Position numbers and translations under genes: made by a program. Of a stretch of DNA of 49,066 nt, positions 16,666 to 24,440 are shown in pieces. The stretch covers positions 1 to 49,066 of the forward strand of contig CAMVAF010000007.1 of assembly GCA_947165365.1 (NCBI GenBank), read 5' to 3'. The notes under the pieces are model-generated. The model ran no database searches and was not told where the DNA came from. It saw only the letters and a program-made list of their open reading frames with translations. This DNA is from an uncultured Clostridia bacterium (GTDB lineage: Bacteria; Bacillota_I; Bacilli_A; RF39; UBA660). Each line of letters opens with the position of its first letter. Position 1 is the stretch's first letter.

Positions 16666-17490
16666 CTATTTATTTTCGTTCATTTCTTTTAACTTTCTCA
16701 TAAATTCATTTGTTTTTGCTCGATCCATTTTTTCATAATTGGCTGTATTTTCAAATGACAAGTCATTTTCAATTCCATAAATACTTGAGATAAATGGCAT
16801 TTCTTCTTTATGAGTATATAATGGTTTTTCTTCCTTTAATGTTTCCTCTAATACTTTAGGTGTTTCCACTTCTTTAATTTCATTTACTGTATTATCACTC
16901 GTTAAAGTATTTATCGCTTCATCAATAGATATTGGAGCATTATCATCATTATATTGTGTTATTTCATTTTGAGAGTATAAGTTATCACTATGTTTTAATA
17001 ATTCATCTAAACTAATAATAGCAGTTCTTTCTTGTTCCTCTTCAAAACTTGTTATTGTTTTTTCTAGTTTTTCATCAGTATCAACCATTGTTTCTTCAAT
17101 TTTATTTAATTCTTCATTTAATGATAATTTATGTGGTTCAAATTCTTCAATAATATTAACATTTGACTGATTATTATCTTCTTCATATTTTCTTTCTTCC
17201 TGAATCTTTAAAGGTTCAATATTTTCGTTAATATCATCTATTTGTAATATTTCACTTTTTTCTTCATCAGGGACTTCTAAAACTTCTATTGCTTCACTTT
17301 CAAGTGGTTTAATGTCTACTATGTTTTCATTAATAACAGTATTATCTAAATCCTTTAAATCGTCTAATGAAAGATCTTTTTCTTTTTTATATTCTTTGAT
17401 ATCTAGAATTGTTAATATAACAATAAAAATTAATAAAACACTAACAACTAAAATCATTAATAATAATTCATTTTGACTAAACATTCCCAT
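16666..17490 (-). CDS. Membrane-anchored acidic protein of unknown function
   Basis: 274 residues. One membrane helix lies near the N-terminus (about 6-30, LLLMILVVSVLLIFIVILTI). It is followed by about 240 residues that are highly acidic, low in complexity and probably disordered (many EE, DD and IE repeats). A short basic C-terminal segment (YEKMDRAKTNEFMRKLKEM) may be a binding motif. The ATG at 17490 follows GGTGTAAAT directly after the rsmE stop. No family is recognised. The architecture suits a scaffold at the membrane, such as a division or wall-synthesis partner, but nothing shows this. Confidence 0.75.
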   Translation of the reverse strand: MGMFSQNELLLMILVVSVLLIFIVILTILDIKEYKKEKDLSLDDLKDLDNTVINENIVDIKPLESEAIEVLEVPDEEKSEILQIDDINENIEPLKIQEERKYEEDNNQSNVNIIEEFEPHKLSLNEELNKIEETMVDTDEKLEKTITSFEEEQERTAIISLDELLKHSDNLYSQNEITQYNDDNAPISIDEAINTLTSDNTVNEIKEVETPKVLEETLKEEKPLYTHKEEMPFISSIYGIENDLSFENTANYEKMDRAKTNEFMRKLKEMNENK

Positions 17491-17492
17491 AT

Positions 17493-18203
17493 TTACACCA
17501 TCCATTCATAATTAATCATTGAAGAGACAGCAACACCGGCTGTTTCACTTCTTAAAACTCTTTTTCCAATACTTATTCTTGTATAGCCATTATTAATAAA
17601 AGTTTGTTCTTCTTCTTTAGTAAATCCTCCTTCAGGACCTACCACTATAATAATTGTATCATAATCTCTATGATTTTGTAAAATACTTTTTAATGTAACT
17701 TGACATTCATTAACACTTAATAATAGTTTTAAATCACCATTTATTTTAGAAATATCTGAAATTTTCATGGAATTATGAACTGTTGGTATTATATTTCTTT
17801 TAGACTGTTCAGCTGCTTCTTTAACAATTCTTTGCCATCTCATTATTTTTTTATCCATTTTACCATTATCTTTATTAACACTATTTACAGCATTATAAGG
17901 ATAAAATTCATTTATTCCCACTTCGGTTCCCTTCTGTAAAATTAAATCCATTTTAGTTTCATTTACCATACTTTGAATAAGAATTATTTTATATTCATTT
18001 TCATTATTCATATCTAATTCTTTATCTATTTCACAAATAAATGGTTCTAATGATTTAATTATACATAAATATACCTTTTTTTTATATACAACTTCAATAA
18101 GGTCATTGATTTTCATCCTCATAACTTTTTTTATATGATAAATATCATCATCTTTTAACCTAAAAGAGTTATTAGATAAAGTTTCACTAAAATATCGTTG
18201 CAT
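17493..18203 (-). CDS. rsmE: 16S rRNA m3U1498 methyltransferase RsmE
   Basis: Uses S-adenosylmethionine to methylate U1498 of 16S rRNA. The 236-residue protein has an N-terminal PUA-like domain (MQRYFSETL ... YHIKKVMRMK) and a C-terminal SPOUT knot domain. The knot motifs are VVGPEGGFTKEEE and ISIGKRVLRSETAGVAVSS. The ATG at 18203 follows GGTGAAA; a GTG two codons earlier lies within that binding site and is rejected. The gene diverges from rpmB. Confidence 0.95.
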   Translation of the reverse strand: MQRYFSETLSNNSFRLKDDDIYHIKKVMRMKINDLIEVVYKKKVYLCIIKSLEPFICEIDKELDMNNENEYKIILIQSMVNETKMDLILQKGTEVGINEFYPYNAVNSVNKDNGKMDKKIMRWQRIVKEAAEQSKRNIIPTVHNSMKISDISKINGDLKLLLSVNECQVTLKSILQNHRDYDTIIIVVGPEGGFTKEEEQTFINNGYTRISIGKRVLRSETAGVAVSSMINYEWMV

Positions 18204-18259
18204 TTTCACCTACTCTACTTAAATTATACTATATTTTTTTTAAAAATACCACAAAATAT

Positions 18260-18288
18260 TTGACTATTTTTAAAATATATGGTAAAGT
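18260..18288 (+). promoter_or_regulatory. Promoter of rpmB
   Basis: TTGACT (18260-18265) and TAAAGT (18283-18288) are 17 bases apart, 38 bases before the start codon. Confidence 0.6.
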
Positions 18289-18326
18289 TAATAACTGAGT
18301 TTAAGTATTACAAAGGAGGAGATTAT

Positions 18327-18509
18327 ATGGCAGTTAAATGTACTTCAAGAAAACCATTATTTGGTAATAGAAGAAGTCATGCATTAAATGCAACAAAACA
18401 TACACAAAAATTAAATTTACAAAATGTTACTTTAAGTGATGGTACTAAGGTTAAGGTTTCAACAAGAGAAGCTAAAAAATATAGAAAAGATATTAAAGAA
18501 AGTAAATAA
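18327..18509 (+). CDS. rpmB: 50S ribosomal protein L28
   Basis: 60-residue ribosomal protein. GNRRSHALNATKH matches the L28 core (GN.RSHA.N.TKR), and the basic C-terminus (VSTREAKKYRKDI) is typical. It lacks the CXXC zinc pairs of some L28 forms. The ATG at 18327 is chosen because AAAGGAGGAG precedes it. It has its own promoter and terminator, as is common for rpmB. Confidence 0.95.
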   Translation: MAVKCTSRKPLFGNRRSHALNATKHTQKLNLQNVTLSDGTKVKVSTREAKKYRKDIKESK

Positions 18510-18516
18510 GTAACAT

Positions 18517-18542
18517 AGCCCTACTAAAAAGTAGGGTTTTTT
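18517..18542 (+). terminator. rpmB terminator
   Basis: CCCTAC (18519-18524) and GTAGGG (18531-18536) form a 6-bp G+C-rich stem around TAAAAA, followed by six T residues. Confidence 0.9.
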
Positions 18543-18568
18543 GTTATTAATTTATCATATGATATAAT

Positions 18569-19309
18569 GTGAAAAATATTATTAATATCGCTACTACTAT
18601 ATTTTTATTTATTTTTAGTATTATTTACACCAAAAAAGCAATTATCTTTTTACAAAATAATGATCCATTAATCAAGGAAATTAAAAGTCAAGAGAATAAT
18701 TATTATTTAAAACCAATAGATGCTATAATTACTAAAAATTATATGATACCAGGTATATCAGGTAAAACAATAAATATTAATGAATCATATAAAAAAATGA
18801 AGAAATTAAACTCTTTTAATAAAAGTTTAATTGTCTATGAAGATATTTTACCTAATAAGACAATTAATAATAATTACGATAAAGTAATTCTTAAAGGTAA
18901 TCCTAAATTAAAACACCTAAGCATAATAGTAAATACAAATAATAACTATCAAACCATAAATAATTATTTGAAAAATAATAATTTATATTTAGATATATAT
19001 AGTAATCAAAACATTGATATTAGTAATACTAATTTTCAAAATATTGTAACTGATAGTTATTATTATTTTACTGATTATTGTCTTTATAATAATCAAGAAA
19101 TAGATAACAATTGTTATCAAAATAATAAATATACCATTAAAGTATCCAATATTAAATCATTACAAGATGTTAAAGATAATCTTTCTAATGGTGTAATATT
19201 TCTTTATAATAATAAACAACTAGATAATCTAAATATTATTATTAAATATTTAAGAAATAATAATTATCAAATAAAAACTATTGATAAGTTAATTAATGAA
19301 AAAGAATGA
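18569..19309 (+). CDS. Membrane-anchored degenerate polysaccharide-deacetylase-like protein
   Basis: 246 residues with one N-terminal membrane segment (about 5-21, INIATTIFLFIFSIIYT) and an extracytoplasmic remainder. PIDAIITKNYMIPGISGKTININESYKKMKK and SFNKSLIVYEDILPNKTI, read in parts of up to 20, resemble the N-terminal region of a membrane-bound deacetylase-related family. The end (IIIKYLRNNNYQIKTIDKLINE) looks like the last helix and strand of a NodB fold. I see no metal-binding His-Asp motifs, so catalysis is doubtful. The only usable start is GTG at 18569: an in-frame TGA lies at 18560-18562, there is no ribosome binding site, and -10-like sequences are directly upstream. Leaderless translation is possible. 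Confidence 0.5.
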   Translation: MKNIINIATTIFLFIFSIIYTKKAIIFLQNNDPLIKEIKSQENNYYLKPIDAIITKNYMIPGISGKTININESYKKMKKLNSFNKSLIVYEDILPNKTINNNYDKVILKGNPKLKHLSIIVNTNNNYQTINNYLKNNNLYLDIYSNQNIDISNTNFQNIVTDSYYYFTDYCLYNNQEIDNNCYQNNKYTIKVSNIKSLQDVKDNLSNGVIFLYNNKQLDNLNIIIKYLRNNNYQIKTIDKLINEKE

Positions 19310-19322
19310 TTAAAAAAAGAAA

Positions 19323-19346
19323 AAACCCTAATGGGTTTATTTTTTA
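19323..19346. terminator. Bidirectional terminator between 18569-19309 and tRNA-Glu
   Basis: AAACCC (19323-19328) and GGGTTT (19333-19338) form a 6-bp stem with loop TAAT. It has an A tract on the left and a T-rich tract on the right, so it can serve both the plus-strand gene and the minus-strand tRNA. Confidence 0.75.
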
Positions 19347-19349
19347 TCT

Positions 19350-19426
19350 TGGTGATCAGTACGGGATTCGGACCCGTGAATGTAGCCTTGAGAGGGCTAT
19401 GTGTTAAGCCTCTTCACCAACTGACC
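19350..19426 (-). tRNA. tRNA-Glu (anticodon CTC)
   Basis: On the minus strand the acceptor GGTCAGT pairs with ACTGATC (one G-U), discriminator A, and CCA is encoded. The anticodon stem TAGCC/GGCTA holds loop CTCTCAA, giving anticodon CTC for GAG. The T arm is ACGGG-TTCGAAT-CCCGT and the D-stem is GTG/CAC. The overall match to bacterial tRNA-Glu is good. A CTC species is less usual than TTC, and a TTC tRNA-Glu probably exists elsewhere. Confidence 0.93.
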
Positions 19427-19444
19427 AAGTAAATTTACTAATTA

Positions 19445-19473
19445 ATCGTATCACATTTTTATTTTATTTACAA
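19445..19473 (-). promoter_or_regulatory. Promoter of tRNA-Glu
   Basis: On the minus strand TTGTAA (19468-19473) and TACGAT (19445-19450) are 17 bases apart, 18 bases before the tRNA 5' end. Confidence 0.5.
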
Positions 19474-19482
19474 GATAAAAAG

Positions 19483-19507
19483 AAAAAAAGTAGAAAAATC
19501 TACTTTT
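19483..19507 (-). terminator. Terminator of the SH3/cadherin-like operon
   Basis: On the minus strand AAAAGTAGA and TCTACTTTT form a 9-bp stem followed by T residues. It overlaps the stop codon of the cohesin/cadherin-like gene. Confidence 0.75.
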
Positions 19508-21338
19508 CTTCACTTGTATCAACTAAAACATTTCTTTTTAAAGGATTAAGATCATGATTTTCATCATCTTTTTTTTCATCTTCTTTATCCTCATCATCTT
19601 TTGGTTCTTCTTCATTATTATCATAAGAATTATCAGCATCATCAATATTATAATGAGGTTTAATTTCTTCTTTATCAATTACCAACTTCTTTTCTTTTTT
19701 TCTTAATAGGAAAATAATTATTAAAGCAATAATAATCAAGAGAATTAATAATATTATTAACCAAGTTAATGAACCTTTATTACCTTTTTCAATAGTAATA
19801 AAATATCTTGTTATAGTGTTATCTTCTGATTTAACAGTTATTTTAATAATAGAACCATCAATTAAATTTTTATTTCCTTCTATATCAACGGTTGATCTAT
19901 CGTCTTCCGGAGTTACTTTAATATCCAGAGTATCTTCATCTTTTATTTTTAATGTGTAATATAAGGTATCTTTTTTAAAATCTAAAGAATAACCTGCAAT
20001 AGTGATGGATTTAACTAATGAATTGCTGGATAATTTAGGCTTTCTAGTAATCATTATAGTATAACTTACAACATCACCGTTTGGTGCAGTAACATAAATA
20101 TTTATTTCATTCTCTCCTACTTCTAAATTGCTATCTTCAACTTCAATTGAAGCTTTAGGATTACTTGGTATAACATCAATATCTGCTTTTGTTACGTCAT
20201 TTTCAACTTCATAATTATAAAGGAAGGTATCTTTAATAAGTTTAATTTCTTTATTATTAATAGATAATTTATTTAAAGTATTATTACTGCTTAACTCCCT
20301 TGTAATATTTAAATTATAGGTATTTTCCATATTATCTTCAGCAATAACAGTAATAGATACCTTATTCATACCTTCATTAAGTTCAATAGTTTTATTTTTA
20401 AAATCTTCTTTGTATTTAGATTTACTATCAGTTAATTCTGAAGTAATAGTAATTTTTTCTATTTCATTCTTTACTATAATATTATAATCATTAATATTAC
20501 TATTAAAATTGATATTACCACTTGAAATTTTTAATGATTTTAAAGTATTTATGTGACTTCTCTCATCAACTCTTGTAACATTAATTTCGTATGTTTTTTT
20601 ATCCCCTGATTCACTGGTAACAATTATTTTAAAAGTATTAACACCATATTTTAAAGATTTATTACCAATATCACCTGAGATACTTGATTTAGAATCCTTT
20701 TTATCAGCCGAAATATTAATACTTTCAGTATTTCCATTAACATTTAAATTATAAATGGTATTATTTTCATTAAAATTAGATAATTCTTTATTATCAATTT
20801 TGATACTTGATAGTGAATTATTATTTGATTTAATATATACAGTTACCGCACTTCTTGAACATGTTTTATTATCTTCATTTTCAGTATATTTTGAATTGTT
20901 ATTAATATATACAGTGGTTTGTGCATTAACACCGCTTTTTACTTTTAATTTTAAAGTTATCAAAGCATTTTTATTTGATGTATTATTAGTTAAATAACTA
21001 TTTTCATTATCAATAGTAATTTTAAAATTTAAAACAGCATTACTATTTGATAAATCAACATTTTCACTGGTAATATTTAAGCCATTTACCACATTTATAT
21101 AGTGATTATCACTTCTAACTATTTCGAAAGTATTCTTATCGTATATAATATTATATTCAAATTCTTTAATTTTACTATTTGAATTAATTTCATCAAAACC
21201 AACATCCAGTGATAAAACATCACCAACAGTTAAAGTATTATTTTGTCCTTTTTTAAATGATAAAGAACAATTTGTATCAGCTAAAACAAATATTGGAAAA
21301 AATAATATTATTAATGCTAGTAGAATTTTATTCATCAT
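19500..21338 (-). CDS. Cohesin-like and cadherin-like repeat surface protein, C-terminally anchored
   Basis: 612 residues, exported. A signal peptide lies at about 1-20. A beta-rich domain at about 22-165 resembles cohesin folds (GDVLSLDVGFDEI ... FEYNIIYDKNTFEI) and holds two cysteines (DTNCSL, NKTCSRS). Four repeats of about 80-90 residues follow (about 172-517), each like the PF12733 cadherin-like beta-sandwich and most ending in Y-x-I/L-x-I/V-T-R. A membrane helix at about 522-545 (SLTWLIILLILLIIIALII) and an acidic cytoplasmic tail end the protein. The start is in a double ATG at 21335-21338 overlapping the upstream stop; the frame is open 13 codons further but inside the neighbour. Last gene of the operon. 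A role in adhesion or envelope assembly is inferred. Confidence 0.8.
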   Translation of the reverse strand: MMNKILLALIILFFPIFVLADTNCSLSFKKGQNNTLTVGDVLSLDVGFDEINSNSKIKEFEYNIIYDKNTFEIVRSDNHYINVVNGLNITSENVDLSNSNAVLNFKITIDNENSYLTNNTSNKNALITLKLKVKSGVNAQTTVYINNNSKYTENEDNKTCSRSAVTVYIKSNNNSLSSIKIDNKELSNFNENNTIYNLNVNGNTESINISADKKDSKSSISGDIGNKSLKYGVNTFKIIVTSESGDKKTYEINVTRVDERSHINTLKSLKISSGNINFNSNINDYNIIVKNEIEKITITSELTDSKSKYKEDFKNKTIELNEGMNKVSITVIAEDNMENTYNLNITRELSSNNTLNKLSINNKEIKLIKDTFLYNYEVENDVTKADIDVIPSNPKASIEVEDSNLEVGENEINIYVTAPNGDVVSYTIMITRKPKLSSNSLVKSITIAGYSLDFKKDTLYYTLKIKDEDTLDIKVTPEDDRSTVDIEGNKNLIDGSIIKITVKSEDNTITRYFITIEKGNKGSLTWLIILLILLIIIALIIIFLLRKKEKKLVIDKEEIKPHYNIDDADNSYDNNEEEPKDDEDKEDEKKDDENHDLNPLKRNVLVDTSEEK

Positions 21339-22668
21339 GATTTTGTTGTTCATTATGTTCTTCAAATTGATTTTCATTTTCTTCTTTTACCTCCTCTTTA
21401 TTATTTTCAATATTATCTTTATGTTCCTCTATAACAACGTTATTTTTCTTTTTATTTACTAATAGAATAATTACTATAATAGTTAAAGCAAGAACAATCG
21501 ATGCCAATACAATAATAATTATCGTTTCATTATTAATTTTATCTTGTTTTTTTAGTTCTTCCTTTACCTCATTAGTTTTTCCATCATTAACATCAATTAA
21601 ATTATTAGGATCATCATTTACCATATTGTTGTTATCATTTTCATTGTTTGGTAATTGTTCTAATTTAATAACTTTTTCCCCAAATAACCCCTCTCCAATA
21701 TAACCTTTATTCTTTTTTGGAAATGTCGTATTTCCAATAGTTTGATAATCCTTATCATATTCATAATTTTCAGTTTTAATAATACCTTTTTCATCTAATA
21801 AATAATAATACTCATTATAATCACCTGTAACTGAATAATTATATGTACTTGGTTTTAAAGTCTTTATTACTTTATCATTAATATCATATAAATTAGTGTT
21901 TTTTAATAATTTAATTTTTCCAGATACTTTAACTTCAATATCATTAATAAATCCTTTTATACCATTAAAATTCACATAATATGTTGGCAAAAAATTATCT
22001 GCACTTTTTACAAAAGATACATAATTATTTATTTCGGAATCCTTAGGAATTACTCCTATTTTTTTAGTCATTTGTTTATCGCTATATATCTCTGTATCTT
22101 TAAAAACATTAATTAAAATATAATTAGAATCCAATCCCAAATAACCATTTTCAGCACTTATCCAACCTGATTTACCATTATATTCGGTGTAAAACCAATA
22201 TGTACCTGCATTGTGGGTTAATTTTAAAATAGTTTTTTCAGGTATTAAAGTAACCTTAGAATACATTGTTGAAGGTCCTTTTCGAAGATTTAAGCCACCT
22301 CCAGCTAGTACAACTGCGTTAACAGGTTCTATTTTAGTTACATCTTTATTACTTACCTCAAATTTACTATCTTTAAGCGATAAATCACTAACTTTTACAA
22401 TACAACCTTCTTCCATCATATCCTTATCTTTTATTAAAACTGAATAATAATCATTCGATTGTTTAAACTCCAAATATACTATTTTGTTATAGTCAATTTT
22501 TTTATTTGTTGCAATATACTTGTTATTTTTTTCTTCATAACAAACTGCACCATTTTTATTAGAAACTACTAGTTCAAATTTAGCTATACTAGGTGGTCCC
22601 ATATCAGCTTTAACATTAAAGGTAATTGAAAGTAATAAAATTAGTAATAAACTTAAATATTTTTTCAT
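21328..22668 (-). CDS. SH3-domain envelope protein, paralogue 2
   Basis: 446 residues. A signal peptide lies at 1-22 (KKYLSLLLILLLSITFNVKA). A conserved N-terminal module carries DMGPPSIAKFELVVSNKNGA and the CYEEKN and EGCIV cysteines. A bacterial SH3 domain lies at about 122-185 (GGLNLRKGPSTMYSKVTLIP ... GKSGWISAENGYLG) and two further SH3-like stretches reach about 270 (TKKIGVIPKDSEI, NGIKGFI). A spacer, then a C-terminal membrane helix (TIIIIVLASIVLALTIIVII) and a charged cytoplasmic tail follow. The ATG at 22668 follows AGAAAGGATT and overlaps the upstream gene's end. It is clearly homologous to the next gene upstream across its whole length, a tandem duplication. Bacterial SH3 domains usually bind wall peptides. 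Confidence 0.82.
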   Translation of the reverse strand: MKKYLSLLLILLLSITFNVKADMGPPSIAKFELVVSNKNGAVCYEEKNNKYIATNKKIDYNKIVYLEFKQSNDYYSVLIKDKDMMEEGCIVKVSDLSLKDSKFEVSNKDVTKIEPVNAVVLAGGGLNLRKGPSTMYSKVTLIPEKTILKLTHNAGTYWFYTEYNGKSGWISAENGYLGLDSNYILINVFKDTEIYSDKQMTKKIGVIPKDSEINNYVSFVKSADNFLPTYYVNFNGIKGFINDIEVKVSGKIKLLKNTNLYDINDKVIKTLKPSTYNYSVTGDYNEYYYLLDEKGIIKTENYEYDKDYQTIGNTTFPKKNKGYIGEGLFGEKVIKLEQLPNNENDNNNMVNDDPNNLIDVNDGKTNEVKEELKKQDKINNETIIIIVLASIVLALTIIVIILLVNKKKNNVVIEEHKDNIENNKEEVKEENENQFEEHNEQQNHDE

Positions 22669-22690
22669 AAGAATCCTTTCTATAATATGA

Positions 22691-23944
22691 TTATTTATCA
22701 TTTTTTACTACTACTTTTTCTTTTTTCTTGATATTAACTAGTTTTATGATGATAACAATAGTTAATGCAAGAACAATACATGATAGTAAAATAATTATTA
22801 TTAATTCATTATTAATTTTGTTTTCTTTTTTTACTTCTTCTTTAATATCATTTACATCAATTATTTCTTTAGGATCAACTTTTACATCTTCTACTTCTTC
22901 ATATTTAACTTCTTCTTTAGTATCAACACTACTTTCTTTCTTTTCACCAAATAATCCTTCACCAATAAAACCTTTTGTTTTAATATCAGAAATTGATCCT
23001 TGATCAGTAAAATTAGTATTATCATTATCAATTAGTTTAATAGTTCCATCAAATTTAGGAATATAAAAGGTGCATACATAATTCCATGCTTTTTTTGTTT
23101 CAACGCTTTCGCATGACTCAATACTATAATTTAATACTTCCCCTTTTTTTATAGTTTGTTTAGTGCCATCTCTTTTAGTTAAAGTAGCATCACTATTTAA
23201 TTTTACTTTACCATTTACTTTATAAGTAGTATTTTTAATATAACCTTTAGTTCCATTATAATTAACGAAATAAGCTGGTTCATAACTTACAAGTGATAAA
23301 TAATTTGTTATTTCTGTAAATTTAGGAATACTACCAATCTTTTTAGTTAATTTCTTATCACTAAATATCTCTGTTTCATTAACAGAATAAAGAATAGCAT
23401 CATTATTCATACCAAAGTATGCATTTTCGCCAGTAATCCAACCAGACTTACCATTATATTCGGCATAATACCAGTAATCGCCCACACGATATTTTAAGGT
23501 AACTACGCTATATTGTGGAATCAAAACTACTTTAGAAAATATTGTAGCAGGTCCTTTTCTTAAATTTAAACCTCCATTTGCAAGAATCACAGCTTTAACA
23601 GGATTTATCTTAACAATATCTTCACTTTTTAAATTATATTCACTATTTTTAGGAGTAAGATTTTTAGTTTCCACAAAACATCCAAACTGATATTCATCTT
23701 TATCATCATAATAATCTACATATAAATACTTATCAGTTGTTTCACTATAAAATTTTACAATAGATCCATAGCTTATTACTTTATCAGTTTTAATATAACC
23801 ATTATTTTTCTCTTCATAACAAACGGCACCATCTTTATTCGATACGTAAACATCATATTGGGCAATTGATGGTCCATCAGAATCAGCATAAACATTTAAA
23901 CCAAAACCTAAAATCATTAAACATAATAATAAAATTTTCTTCAT
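22691..23944 (-). CDS. SH3-domain envelope protein, paralogue 1
   Basis: 417 residues, same layout as its downstream paralogue. Signal peptide (MKKILLLCLMILGFGLNVYA), then DSDGPSIAQYDVYVSNKDGA with the CYEEKN and FGCFVE cysteines. An SH3 domain follows (GGLNLRKGPATIFSKVVLIP ... YNGKSGWITGENAYFG), then further SH3-like segments and a second cysteine pair (SIESCESVE, WNYVCTFY) that paralogue 2 lacks. GFIGEGLFGEK comes before the spacer, then a C-terminal membrane helix and a short basic tail. AAAAGGAGAA precedes the ATG. The divergence of the two copies suggests separate roles, possibly a hetero-oligomer. Function unknown. Confidence 0.82.
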   Translation of the reverse strand: MKKILLLCLMILGFGLNVYADSDGPSIAQYDVYVSNKDGAVCYEEKNNGYIKTDKVISYGSIVKFYSETTDKYLYVDYYDDKDEYQFGCFVETKNLTPKNSEYNLKSEDIVKINPVKAVILANGGLNLRKGPATIFSKVVLIPQYSVVTLKYRVGDYWYYAEYNGKSGWITGENAYFGMNNDAILYSVNETEIFSDKKLTKKIGSIPKFTEITNYLSLVSYEPAYFVNYNGTKGYIKNTTYKVNGKVKLNSDATLTKRDGTKQTIKKGEVLNYSIESCESVETKKAWNYVCTFYIPKFDGTIKLIDNDNTNFTDQGSISDIKTKGFIGEGLFGEKKESSVDTKEEVKYEEVEDVKVDPKEIIDVNDIKEEVKKENKINNELIIIILLSCIVLALTIVIIIKLVNIKKKEKVVVKNDK

Positions 23945-23956
23945 AAATTCTCCTTT

Positions 23957-24313
23957 TTAATATATAAAATTGTTTATTATTCTTCCTAATCCAAATGATG
24001 CTATATTTAAAATTAATGAAACTATATAAGGATTAATTTTTCTTCTTTTAAAGTATTTTTGATATATATAACCCTCTATTATTACAACAATTATTTCTAA
24101 AATAATTAAGACAATTGTTCTAATTTTTAAACCAAAATAATAATTAACGCTACCAACAATGGCATTAAGTAAAGGATTCGTTAAAACATTAACTAAAAAA
24201 ATATTTAATAAATCTTTTTTTCTAAAACCTAATATAAATCCAATTAAGCATTCGATTACTAAAGTTATTATTAAACTATAAAGAATTATTCTTGGTAAAT
24301 CACTTATTTTCAT
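23957..24313 (-). CDS. Four-helix membrane protein of unknown function
   Basis: 118 residues with four hydrophobic segments (about 9-29, 36-55, 62-86, 96-113). NVLTNPLLNAIVG in the second helix and IVVIIEGYIYQKYFKRRKIN, with a buried glutamate in the third, stand out. I recall similar small membrane proteins in Bacillota but cannot name a family. Its start overlaps the end of the 46-aa gene by 14 bases and the SH3 gene follows after 12 bases, so it is firmly part of the operon. Confidence 0.7.
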   Translation of the reverse strand: MKISDLPRIILYSLIITLVIECLIGFILGFRKKDLLNIFLVNVLTNPLLNAIVGSVNYYFGLKIRTIVLIILEIIVVIIEGYIYQKYFKRRKINPYIVSLILNIASFGLGRIINNFIY

Positions 24314-24440
24314 GATGTTTTAATTCCTTCCATACAAGAATAAAAGTAATAATAATAATTAAAATAATAATAGATATTGATAGAAAAAATAGTGTTTCCT
24401 TATTTTCTAAGAATCTTCCTTCATATATCCACTTAATCAT
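24300..24440 (-). CDS. 46-residue membrane peptide
   Basis: A short gene between the MFS-like and four-helix genes. The peptide starts MIKWIYEGRFLENKETLFFL, has one membrane helix (SISIIILIIIITFILVWKEL) and ends KHHENK. Its ATG overlaps the MFS stop as ATGA and AGGAGGG lies just upstream. Its stop lies 14 bases inside the next gene. Coupling on both sides and a sound binding site make it a real gene. By position it may be a small subunit of the membrane complex made by this operon. Confidence 0.75.
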   Translation of the reverse strand: MIKWIYEGRFLENKETLFFLSISIIILIIIITFILVWKELKHHENK

